Positions 30,588 through 40,099 of a stretch of DNA of 64,000 bases are shown piece after piece. Position 1 is the stretch's first letter, and each line of letters starts with the position of its first letter. A program made the position numbers and the translations under genes. Location: positions 310,001 through 374,000 of the forward strand of contig JAKZZE010000021.1 of the NCBI GenBank assembly GCA_024220505.1, in the 5' to 3' direction. The notes under the pieces are model-generated. The model had not been told where the DNA came from. It saw nothing but the letters and a program-made list of their open reading frames with translations, and made no database searches. Source of the DNA: Rhizopus arrhizus. Its lineage: Eukaryota; Mucoromycota; Mucoromycetes; Mucorales; Rhizopodaceae.

Positions 30588-33500
30588 TTACTTTGAAGAG
30601 TCTTTAACTGGAGTCTTTGTTGATGATTGTGTGATCCAATCATGTTGAAAGGCCTTTTCAGGGGTTAATCTTTTTTCAGGGTTCCATTCTAAACACTGTT
30701 TGATAAAGTCCAGAAATAATGTATCACTGCATCTCAACACTTGACCGAGCGATTTACTTGCCGGTCTACGTCTTTTCCCCTTTGAATTACCTACGACCTT
30801 TGGCTCTCCTCTGCGGTCTAGGATGAAACAGTTAGGGTCATTATCATCATGACTTTGCTATTTTGCTTACCAAAGAATAAGTGTCTTCTTTCACTTGATT
30901 GAATTAATTCTATATCAGGCGCACCCATCACTTCCATAATACAGCTCAATTGATCTTGTTCATTCTCTCCTGGGAATAAAGGTATGCCTGTATAGAGTTC
31001 GGCTATAATGCATCCTAAACTCCACATGTCAATGGCCTTTGTATAATCGAGTCCAAGTATGATTTCAGGTGAGCGATAGAATCGACTTTGAATGTAGGTA
31101 TACACTATTGTACAGTAGATGAGTTGGATTGTGGTCTTGATCATGATTACTATTCACTGTACCTCTATGATTCTCTGAGCAACTAGTACCAAAATCAATG
31201 ACCTTGATTGTACTTTTATTTGGATGTTTGAGCAAGATATTCTGTTGTATTCAAGTTATATTTTATGTTTATATCCTATCATCCCTTTCTTTACCTCTGG
31301 TTTTAAATCACAATGAATCACACCGTTTTTAGCAAGCAAAGACAGTGAGCGTAATAATTGGATGGTGAATCTATTTTATGTTAGCCATGGTTTACGATCA
31401 TGTTGCATGTACCTTTTGATGAGTGGAATGTGAAATCCTTGAAAGTTGTTTATTTTAATGAATTCGTACAAATTCATACTTAGGCATTCACAAGCAATAC
31501 ACAGATGATTTCTGAAATAGAAATGATCCGTCATTTTCACGTTATGATGTCTATCCTCTGGATCCTATTATTTATCATTGTAAGCAGCAGGCATCAGTCA
31601 TCACAGGATGTATTACCCATTTAATCAAGTCACTCAGGATCTTGATCTCCGTCTTTGCCTGAGCATGCACTCTCTTTTTGTTTCTGATCAATTTGACAGC
31701 CACGATCACATTCAGTTTATGATCAAGACACTTGATCACCTGTCCAAACGATCCCTGTCCGAGTTCTTCCAAAATCTCATAACGATACGCCAGGTGATCA
31801 CCCACCACACTCTTATAATTACCTCGTTCATCATCGTAGCCATAGTTCAGTGTTGGATTATCTGGCATCGCCTGACGTTTCTTGATGTTTTGCTGACCCA
31901 AGAAATACACTTCGGAATATTGATGAATTTCGGATTGTTCAAATGGACTGAGCTGATGTCCGTAAAATTTGATGGCCATCTGAGGTGACTTTGGAAACGG
32001 ACTGAAGGCTTCCTCCATCTCTTTATCCCACATCATCAAGGCATCCTTGATCTTTTCTGGCCTTTCCACCAACAAATCCAAATCGTTCGCGTGCGATTGG
32101 CTTCTTTTAAACAACCTCGAGTTTTTAGCTTCATCAATCGTATGTTCTGCAACCATCGCTTCCAGCTTTTCAAACAAACTCACCATACGTGCATTACTCG
32201 TCTTGCCTACAAAAAGAGATCAGACACGTGTGGGCAGTGGCTCACACTTGCTTTTGTTTTACCTTGCTGATTGGATGGCACGCTGTTCATCACCGTATTC
32301 TCATCCACCAGTGAATTTTTTCTGCTGTGGTTTGAATAAGCAGAGGTCGTCTGTTTTCGTGAATAATCAAATTCGGTCTTTGTTTCACCCATGCTTTTCC
32401 TTCTTGCTGATCTGGGTCGTACACGAGGAGAGGGTGCAGAAATAGGAGATGTTTTTAGTGGTGGTGTAACCGTGGGCTTGGATGAGATCGGATGACTTTG
32501 GCCCTTTAATTTACGAGTCGATAGTGATTTTTTGGGTTCATCGGATGAGGTAGAATGGTTTGGTATAGGCGTTGTTTTATTAGAACATGATTTGTTGGAT
32601 ACAAAACTATTTCGTTTTGCTGGTTTGGGTAATTCTAATTTGATAGGTTCAACCTTCATTGGAGGTAATTGAATAGACTGAACTGGTGGCGGTTTTGCTA
32701 GACTGCCTGGTAAAGTCTAGAAGGGAAACTGTGTGAATTGGAAAACAATTTTTTTTTTTTTTCTTACCTTGCCGCGTTTACGAGTCATTGGAACTGTAGT
32801 AGGATTGGCTGATGATTTCTTGGCTTCTTCTTGTTGTTTTAATAAACTTTTACGCCTTGTGGTTATTTTAGCCGCCATGGATGGAGAAGTAGGTAAACCG
32901 TCTTTCAAGTTCTCAGTTCGAGACATACGTCTGGTGGATAAGACTTCAATTGGAGTCTTCTTTTTTTCTCCAATACTTCCATTACTTGTACTACTCGTAC
33001 TCCGACTGTCTGTATTCAATTGACGAGCCTTTAGAGAAGCCGCAGCCAGGATAGATTTCCTTCTCATCGCATCATCGTTATCCTCATTTCGACTCTTCTT
33101 TCCTTCTTTAGGCGATGTTCTATTGGATGCGGCAGCGACTGAATGTCGACGTTGTCCATCAGCAGCCAAGGTGGATTTCATATAGGTTGGCACTAATTTT
33201 GCTCTTTCTTCTTGGGCAAGGGTACCACTTGACAGTGTCCTTCGTCTGGGTTGTTGTTGAAGAGGTTTTTCTTTGGCGACAATGGACCTTCTTTTGGTCT
33301 GGTTGATGCCATTGGTGGGTGAACTGTTCTTTGGTAGAGGGGACTTGGAAAGAACAGAGGTTGCGACGATGGATCTTCTTTTGGTGTTATTGATAGTATC
33401 CACCTGCAAGTTATTTTTTGTGTTTGATGTTATGATGGATCGTCTTTTGGTGTTATTGATAGTATCTGCTGGTAGAGGATTGTTCTTGGATGGAACTGAG

Positions 33501-34135
33501 GTTGCCACGATGGATCTTCTCTTGGTGTGGTTCATGTCAATCGGTGAATTGTTATTCTTTGGGGTAGAAACAATGGACCTTCTTTTAGTATCAGTTGGTG
33601 AGATACTGTTTTTTATTGTGGCAGGAACAACCGATCTTCTTTTGGGCAGTATATCTGCTGATGCATTGTTCTTTGTTGCTGCAACAATGGACCTTCTTTT
33701 TGTAGGATCCACCGGTGAATTATTATTTTTGAGTGCATTAGAAGAAACAGAGGTTACAATCGACCTTCTTTTAGGAATCACCTCTCCCGGAACATTATTA
33801 TTATTATTATTCTTTAGTGAAGAAACAGAGAGCCTCTTTTTGGAAGCCAAGGGCGATTTATTCTTTGGAGATAAGAGTCCCAACTTGGCCAACTCTTGTT
33901 TTCTCCCGACCGCCAGATTATCACGAAAACTATCAGCCAATTTGACATATTCTGTCGTTGTGCTCTGTCTTCTTTGCTCATTCTTTTTGTTTGGTTGAAT
34001 CACACTGCTTTTACGTCTTCCTTGCTGTTGGCTATTCGGCTTTTTTGCCTCTACTACTTTTATATATTCATGATTTTTTTTCATAGGAAGCCAGTTTTCG
34101 GTGATGTAAGGTTTGGTGATTGTCGGTGAGGACAT
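30588..34135 (-). CDS. Class II DYRK (Pom1/DYRK2-like) protein kinase with long basic N-terminus
   Basis: Eight exons (32768-34135, 32263-32716, 31617-32206, 31413-31564, 31295-31370, 31163-31241, 30871-31104, 30588-30817) join in frame to 1060 aa. The kinase domain is C-terminal: DH-box-like [11 protein letters not shown], glycine loop [17 protein letters not shown], catalytic loop [20 protein letters not shown], activation loop [13 protein letters not shown] and [13 protein letters not shown]. YxY and the DH box define DYRKs, which autophosphorylate the second Tyr. The first ~600 residues are disordered and basic, with eight [TP]KRRS[IV] repeats (about residues 120-290) and further RRxS sites. 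Fungal relatives regulate polarity and the cell cycle. Upstream lie long T, A and G homopolymers (34170-34490). Confidence 0.92.
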
Positions 34136-34393
34136 GTAAAGATTATGTGTTTACACGCAAAATATTGTAAGTTTTTTTTTTTTTTTTTTTTTCCTTCTTT
34201 TCGTAAAAGTAGGTTGTTGATAAGGAGAGTAAAGTGAGAGAAATAGTGAATTAAATAAAGAACGAAATATGTGTGTGTGTGTTTTTTTGTTTTTTTTTGT
34301 TTTTTTTTTTTTTTTTTTTTTTTTGTTCAACAAAGAAAAAAAAAGAAAAAGAAAGGAAAGAAAAAGAGCGTCTTATTCTATTTGAAAAATGTT

Positions 34394-34424
<31 letters not shown>

Positions 34425-35349
34425 GGTAAGCAACAGGAAAAAAATAAAATAAGAAATAGGGGAGGAGGGGAGGGGGGGGGGGAAAGGGGAAGAAAGGTTT
34501 GGTTTGCATAGGTCAATTGAAATATCATAAGGATCTGTTCATCTCTGTAATATAAGTGCTTTATTATGATTATAAACCATGCGATTCTATTTTAACCTAA
34601 CGAAATTGGGTCGGATACTTAATCTACTGTCTTATTATCTCAGGGCGATTTTATTGTAAAATACGTCACTTTCTTTAGGATGAGATGAATAAATTTGAGT
34701 TTGGTGTTTGTCTCCTTTGATTTCTTGGTAGGACAATTGTCTGTGTGAATGAAACAAGTTGATGTGAAATATTGAAAAAAAGAAAGGATGAACACCTGTT
34801 TAGGATGATTGATGTAGACACAGATTAAATAAACACTAAATTTCACTCCTTATAAACACAGGGTTGTTTTTCCCCTTTTTTGGAAATTGATCGATGGTGT
34901 GATGAACAACAGACTGTTTTGGTAGTAAACCAACTCTTATATTAAACCTATTCTTCCCCTTCAGTTTAGTTTATAAAAGAAGGAGAAAGTAAGATAAAGA
35001 GATTGAATCATGAAACAATGTTTGCATTACAGAATGCTCTAAAATAACCTTGAGATGATAAACAATGACGCCACAACAAGTTTATAAAGGACACAAGGAC
35101 CCTTTTCACACAGACTTAAAACTGTTTATAATCATGACTCCTTTGAACACACATCGTTTGAATCTCATCTCCTATTGTATGAAGAAGGGGAGAAAGAAAG
35201 AGAGAAAGAGAGAAAGAGAGAGAGGTGACATGTGATTTAGTATTTATTTGTTTGGTAAGGTTTGATGTACATGTAGAATAGTAAGATATACAAAGGATAA
35301 TGATTAGACTGTGAGATGCTATTTTAAAAGAAAGTGTTGGTTATTTGTT
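34136..35349. other. Intergenic: homopolymers and promoter region, no gene seen
   Basis: Contains a T18 run, a TG repeat, T-runs and A-runs near 34300-34425, a G-rich run (34460-34490), and AG-rich repeats near 35190-35220. The ORFs here are homopolymer artefacts (K- and F-rich). Confidence 0.4.
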
Positions 35350-36066
35350 TTATAATTTATTTCTTACTTTTTGTGTAATCCAGAAATTGAAGCTTTCAAT
35401 ATTATTAAATCCATGCGAAGCATCTGGTAATAACTGAATCTTTTCTATACTTGGATATATTCTTATGAAACGAACGATATGTTCATTCTTCCATGTCTGT
35501 CTACTCGCCAGTGTGAATGATTTCAAATGTGGAGTGGCAATTGATTTTTCAAGTTCAGATATAAGTGTGTCTGCATGAACATGAAGTTGGCACCCCAGCA
35601 CAAGATCATTTAATTGTGGGGACTGAATAATGAATTTTCCCAAGGTTTGAGCATCAATTGATACATAATTGGTCTGTTTGGGTAAGCCGATGAATTTGAT
35701 AGATCTGATGTCGAGTAGTTGAGTAGGTTCGAGATGTAGACTGTGATCAGACAGAGTGGTCCATCCACAGACTGTGAGATGCTTTAGATTAACACAAAAA
35801 GAAAGAATATATCGCACAATACTGTCACGTACTCCCCAGATATGAATAGATTGAATGTGAGAGAGGTGTGGATGAAGAATTAATTTTAAATCGATTAATT
35901 TCCAAATCTGATTTGATGGTGGCTCTAAATAAATTGATCTCCAATTCGATGGATTGTCACAATAAAATCGTAAGGTGCTTGAGACAAGTCTTAAAGAAGA
36001 TAGATCTTTTGATGATAATAATGAAGTGATATTTACAAGTATTTCTGGTGGTAAATCTAATAACAT
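35350..36066 (-). CDS. F-box protein with LRR-like C-terminus
   Basis: Single exon, 238 aa. The N-terminus is a clear F-box (LDLPPEILVNITSLLSSKDL, then LRLVSSTLRFYC and NWRSIYL, residues 3-46). The remainder has leucine-rich repeat spacing (LKHLTVCGWTTLSD, QLNDLVLGCQLHVH, LKSFTLASRQTW). F-box proteins bind Skp1 and carry substrates to SCF ubiquitin ligases; the substrate cannot be told. The stop follows an IQLLP..FNFWITQ segment, so the LRR part is short. An (AAAAAT)n microsatellite begins about 20 bp upstream of the ATG. Confidence 0.85.
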   Translation of the reverse strand: MLLDLPPEILVNITSLLSSKDLSSLRLVSSTLRFYCDNPSNWRSIYLEPPSNQIWKLIDLKLILHPHLSHIQSIHIWGVRDSIVRYILSFCVNLKHLTVCGWTTLSDHSLHLEPTQLLDIRSIKFIGLPKQTNYVSIDAQTLGKFIIQSPQLNDLVLGCQLHVHADTLISELEKSIATPHLKSFTLASRQTWKNEHIVRFIRIYPSIEKIQLLPDASHGFNNIESFNFWITQKVRNKL

Positions 36067-36084
36067 CTATTTTGTGTACAATAA

Positions 36085-36216
36085 AAAAGAATAAAAATAA
36101 AAAATAAAAAATAAAAAATAAAAAATAAAAAATAAAAAATAAAAAATAAAAAATAAAAAATAAAAAATAAAAAATAAAAAATAAAAAATAAAAAATAAAA
36201 AATAAAAAAATAAAAA
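36085..36216. repeat. (AAAAAT)n hexanucleotide microsatellite
   Basis: About 20 almost perfect copies of the 6-bp unit, directly upstream of the F-box gene start, followed by a (TC)n tract at about 36268-36291. Confidence 0.95.
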
Positions 36217-36775
36217 CAATACTTTTATAAGTTCTACATGGGATTACTTAGGAGAAAGTTTCATATAAAATCTCTCTCTCTCTCTCTCTCTTTATAAACA
36301 AATCAGGACAAATCATTTACTTTATGAATCATTTGGAATTCTTTTTTTTTAAAAAAAAATACATTAAACTGCCTATTTGAGTTATGGATGAATGTGATAT
36401 GCACCTTGACTTTCATACCAAACATACTATTCTCTTGGCATTTCTTGTATTTCACATTCATAGGTTTCGCATCACAACAGCATGATATATTCACTGACCG
36501 CTACTTCGGCCCACACCGTAAGTTTGTGTCATTCTTTCTTACTTGACCCTTCGTGATAGGCCATAAATTGTATTAGTTCGTTTAAAAAATAATATTCTTT
36601 TTTTGTATGCAAAGTAAAATCTTGATTCATCACGCATCTGTCAGCTTCTTTTACAGAAAATTCGAATGTTTTATTTTATTTTTTGGGTGATCTGCACAAG
36701 TAAGATGGATGATCTACTGCTGTATTTTTATTATTTTTGTTTTACTTGTCTTCATATAATTGAATCTGTTCTGGG

Positions 36776-36809
<34 letters not shown>

Positions 36810-36936
36810 TGTTTCTCTTGAGTGTGTACAGGGTTTCTAATAAAAAAAAAACATTGTGGTTTATTGATAAAAAAAAAAAAGTTTATTTCTAATAAAGGAT
36901 TACAATATAATAAGAATTATTTACAAAAAGATGAAA
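36217..36936. other. Intergenic, no gene seen
   Basis: Contains the (TC)n tract, a T27 run at about 36782-36808 and A-runs. The ORFs at 36303-36494 and 36822-37043 have no supporting feature. Confidence 0.4.
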
Positions 36937-37356
36937 TTATAAAAGTGGCAAACTATTTCTTCTTGTATTCTCTTTCGTTTCTAAATCAACAGGACTTTCT
37001 TCTTCTTCTTCTTCTTTTGGATGATGTGTTGTCATGTTTGTAAAATAAAGAGGTCCACTTAGATTACTTGTATCAATTGATAACTTGGGTCGTTTATTCG
37101 TAAATCTTGCCTTGTCTTTGGGTGGAATAAAATTATTTTGTACAAAATTGATGGATAAAGCGAATATAAAAGAATCCTTAATCTCTTTCTTTCTCTTGTT
37201 TTGTTGAATATCAAACAATAAACCACTTCTGTCATAATCTGATTGAGAATAAGTATGAATAATCATTTGTGGTTGAGTACAGAATCTGACGTGATGATTA
37301 GAAGATCGTTTTCTTTTATGTGAGGTTGCAAGACATGAAGCAAGTGTTTCACTCAT
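36937..37356 (-). CDS. Hypothetical 139-aa basic protein with a VRF..YDRSG motif
   Basis: Single exon from the ATG at 37356 (MSETLASC). I do not recognise a named family. It has a nuclear-type basic stretch (HKRKRSSN), then HHVRFCTQPQMI followed by SQSDYDRSG; HHVRF fits the loose RVxF docking motif for protein phosphatase 1. A second basic patch NKRPKLS follows and an E6 run lies near the end. Start and stop are well separated from neighbours and composition is protein-like, so I think it is real; function unknown. Confidence 0.55.
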   Translation of the reverse strand: MSETLASCLATSHKRKRSSNHHVRFCTQPQMIIHTYSQSDYDRSGLLFDIQQNKRKKEIKDSFIFALSINFVQNNFIPPKDKARFTNKRPKLSIDTSNLSGPLYFTNMTTHHPKEEEEEESPVDLETKENTRRNSLPLL

Positions 37357-37764
37357 TGAGAAGGAAAGAAAGAAAGAAAGAAAAAGAAGTTGATTTCTCT
37401 TTATAGTCCATCTCTCTCTCTCTCTCTCTCTCTTGACCCCTTTTTTTTATTATTATTTTTAAATCAACATACATTCAACAAATGGATTTAAGCGGGTTTT
37501 GTTGTTAAAAATAATAATAATAATAAAAAAAGGGAGGGAAAGAGGATAAGAGGGTGAACTCCTTATTATTTATTATTAGATAATAAATATTTACATACCA
37601 ATTGTACAGATAGGAATGTCCTTCTAACGCGTTCTCTCTCTCTTTCTCTTTTGCCAAGAATAATAAAATATGCCCTTTTTATTGTACATTTTCTAAAAAT
37701 AAAAACTATTTTTTATGCAAAATGATGATCGTCTCTCTTCATTGTGCCGCCATATCTTTTCTTT
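37357..37764. other. Intergenic with microsatellites
   Basis: (GAAA)n next to the hypothetical gene start, (TC)n at about 37411-37433, TTA/ATA repeats near 37448-37465 and 37507-37528. No gene seen. Confidence 0.4.
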
Positions 37765-38505
37765 TTAAGCAAATTCAGCACTATCAGCATCTCGTACATC
37801 TTGATATCCACCAGATGGGAAAGCACCTGGTGCTTCTGTCCAATCTATAATATAACCTAAGTCTATCATTTCTTTTTCCCCCCTTCTTTTTTTTTATATC
37901 ATTTACTTCCTGCACCAAGTGGATCTCCTCTTTCTTGAAGGTTACCAACACTTGTATAGACAGTCATTGGCTACAAATGTATATAAAAATAATCAGCATT
38001 CATTTTTACAAGTAATATCATACCTTGATAATAAAACTAATAACATTAAAGCTAATAATAAATCATATTAAACCATCTCATTCTATACACACACACATAT
38101 TCTCTTCTTACAACATGGCAAATCCAAATCCACTTTCACTTTGTGGATTACCACCGTGCAAATAAAACCAAATCAAATCCAACAAGATGCTTAATCCAAG
38201 TACACCTGTAAACTATATAAAACTATAAGCAAACAAGAGAATTCTATCAACACGACTATTTACCGTCTTGAGTGGCGCATTTGATTCTCGATAGTTATAG
38301 GCCCAGGTGCCAAAGAAAAAGATGGGAATGTTGTAGGTTGGATTAGAAGCAACCGCACCAAAGAGTGAAAGTGTCTTGTAAATTATCAGTTTTCTCTTCT
38401 TTTTTTTTCTTTTTTTTTTTTTTTTTTTTTTTTTTTTCTTACCAAATGTAAACCTAATAAACTAGCGAGATTACTTTGTTGAGCCAATTGTCGAACAATA
38501 TCCAT
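37765..38505 (-). CDS. AGTRAP-like small multi-pass membrane protein
   Basis: Six exons (38443-38505, 38264-38374, 38112-38212, 38024-38051, 37907-37970, 37765-37844), including a 28-nt exon, join in frame to 148 aa. Four hydrophobic segments are visible: an N-terminal LASLLGLHLTLSLFGAV, then IPIFFFGTWAY, FTGVLGLSILLDLIWFYL and GFAMFFNVISFIIKP. The spacing and the motifs W.Y..R, LLDLIW and ..IIKP resemble the angiotensin-II receptor-associated protein family, which resides in ER/Golgi/endosomal membranes; the fungal role is unknown. The soluble C-terminus ends GGYQDVRDADSAEFA. Intron 1 contains a ~37-nt T-run. Confidence 0.7.
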
Positions 38506-38678
38506 TTTATAAAATAAAAAAAAAAGAGAAAGAATGACAAGTTACACAGTTGTATGGATTATTGGCGCGTATTTTAAAAAACAGGTGAGCTGTAAAATCA
38601 CAATACTAGATTTGAAGCAAACATCTTTTTGTTTCTTGCATGATTTTTATTTAGCTTAAAAAGTATTATTTACAAAAG

Positions 38679-39494
38679 TTAGAATTGCTGAGTGGGTATA
38701 AATAAACCATTACGGTAGATACCAATTTGCTTTTTGGGTGGCGGTACAAATTCAGGGGCATCAAGGTTGAATGAAAGCTTCTTATTTTCCTTCTTCTTCT
38801 CTTCTTCTTCTGCTAAATCAGAGAATGAAATAACAGATTTCGTTTCATCAACTTCATCCTTCTCATCATCGTCTTCTTTTGTTTCTTTTACAAAATTCAT
38901 AAAATCTGACTTGATCGCTTTGTCTTTTTCTTGTTGTCCTGTTAAGTCTGAGAAGGAAATGGTTAGTTCACTCGACTCATCCTCTTTTTTTTCGTGGCCT
39001 TCTTTGTCTTCTTCATCCAAAGAAACAGTGACAGGTCCAGTTGAGTCACTCTGCTGCTGTGTTTCTTTTTCTTTACGTAAACTGTCCAATACGGCTTGAA
39101 TAATATCACTTGAATTGCCAAAGACTAAATCAGTTAAAGTGCAGGTAATGTTGATATGCTTCACTTTTTTTTCATTCTCTATTTCGGTAGACAGTAAAGA
39201 AGCAAAGTCAATAATAACTTCATTTATCACTTCCTTCTCAACATCCTTTTCTATCTCAAGCGTCTCTTCTTTTCTTGGCTTTTTATCCGTCCCAACAAAG
39301 TTGAATTGAAAAGGTGCGATGGTTGTTCTGGTCACTCCCTCGGGTGGATCGTTCAAATCTAAAAGAAAATCAGACGCGCCTTCATTCTTTTCTTTTTCCA
39401 GCTCAGTCTTGCGTTCACCAGGGTTGAAATCCACAGCAAGGAAGTTTGGATTCGCAAGCTCCTTTAACCAGTAATCAGGATCCCACGAACTCAT
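38679..39494 (-). CDS. Acidic disordered protein with PAM2-like C-terminal motif
   Basis: 271 aa, single exon from the ATG at 39494 (MSSWDPDYW). The frame stays open upstream only through a T-run encoding poly-Phe, so the start is clear. The protein is E/K/D-rich. It repeats short hydrophobic motifs within acidic sequence: TISFSDLTG, VISFSDLAE, IIDFASLLS. The C-terminus FNLDAPEFVPPPK fits the PAM2 motif (…N..A.EF.P) that binds the MLLE domain of poly(A)-binding protein, though Phe replaces the usual Leu at position 3. I infer an mRNA-related role, for example PABP-linked translation or deadenylation; no globular domain supports more. Confidence 0.6.
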   Translation of the reverse strand: MSSWDPDYWLKELANPNFLAVDFNPGERKTELEKEKNEGASDFLLDLNDPPEGVTRTTIAPFQFNFVGTDKKPRKEETLEIEKDVEKEVINEVIIDFASLLSTEIENEKKVKHINITCTLTDLVFGNSSDIIQAVLDSLRKEKETQQQSDSTGPVTVSLDEEDKEGHEKKEDESSELTISFSDLTGQQEKDKAIKSDFMNFVKETKEDDDEKDEVDETKSVISFSDLAEEEEKKKENKKLSFNLDAPEFVPPPKKQIGIYRNGLFIPTQQF

Positions 39495-39506
39495 TGTTGT
39501 CAGTTT

Positions 39507-39509
39507 GAA

Positions 39510-39541
<32 letters not shown>
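39507..39541. repeat. A~33 homopolymer upstream of the PAM2-like gene
   Basis: Long A-run on the plus strand (T-run on the coding strand) 13 bp upstream of the minus-strand start codon. It may be a nucleosome-excluding promoter element. Confidence 0.8.
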
Positions 39542-39549
<8 letters not shown>

Positions 39550-39649
39550 GAGCATGTTATGGTTTGCTTAGTGACTTGTTCTTTATTGTTTATTTCAGCA
39601 AAACTGAAAACAGCTTGGATAGGGGATCAAACGAGAAATTCAAAGTCAG

Positions 39650-40095
39650 TGTTGAATTCCTGTGTCATTGACCCGTTCACTCACCGATACTGTCGTCTTG
39701 TTTCCCCACAAATAGGTCCCTGTAGCATCAATCTTCCCTGAGAAATTGCGTCGCTCATGACATTCTGTTCTCGCTGGCCTTCACAGGTTGCTACATCCGC
39801 CTTATCGTGTGGCCTCTGGATTGCGTCTGCCTGTTCTGTCCTGGTCGTTTGACATACCTTGGCTCTGCATTCATTCCCTGATGAAGGTTGATGCATGGTG
39901 GTCTGCCTGTGGCCTCCACCCTTCCTCAAAAAATATTACTCCTGACCTTCCCCAGTGTGTCGTATCTGTAATGATGATGCTGAAGACACATTTCATTCTG
40001 TGGTAGGACGCTCACCGAGGTGACGGTTCTGGTCTCTCAGTACTGTCTTTGTTGAATCTGATAGACCAATGTCCTGACTCGCTATCTGATACTAA
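39650..40095 (+). pseudogene. Degenerate LINE 3' fragment (zf-RVT region)
   Basis: In shifting plus-strand frames a CxxC zinc-finger-like segment is readable (LPQC, then RICNDDAEDTFHS, around 39945-40000) after W-rich sequence (AWWSACGLHP). This resembles the zf-RVT module at the end of non-LTR retrotransposon ORF2, interrupted by frameshifts. Base composition here is less AT-rich than its surroundings. Confidence 0.45.
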
Positions 40096-40099
40096 TCAT

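Noticed and set aside
33273..33998. 241-codon plus-strand ORF rich in L, V and D
   Set aside because: Antisense shadow of the KRRS repeat region of the DYRK gene; periodicity comes from that repeat.
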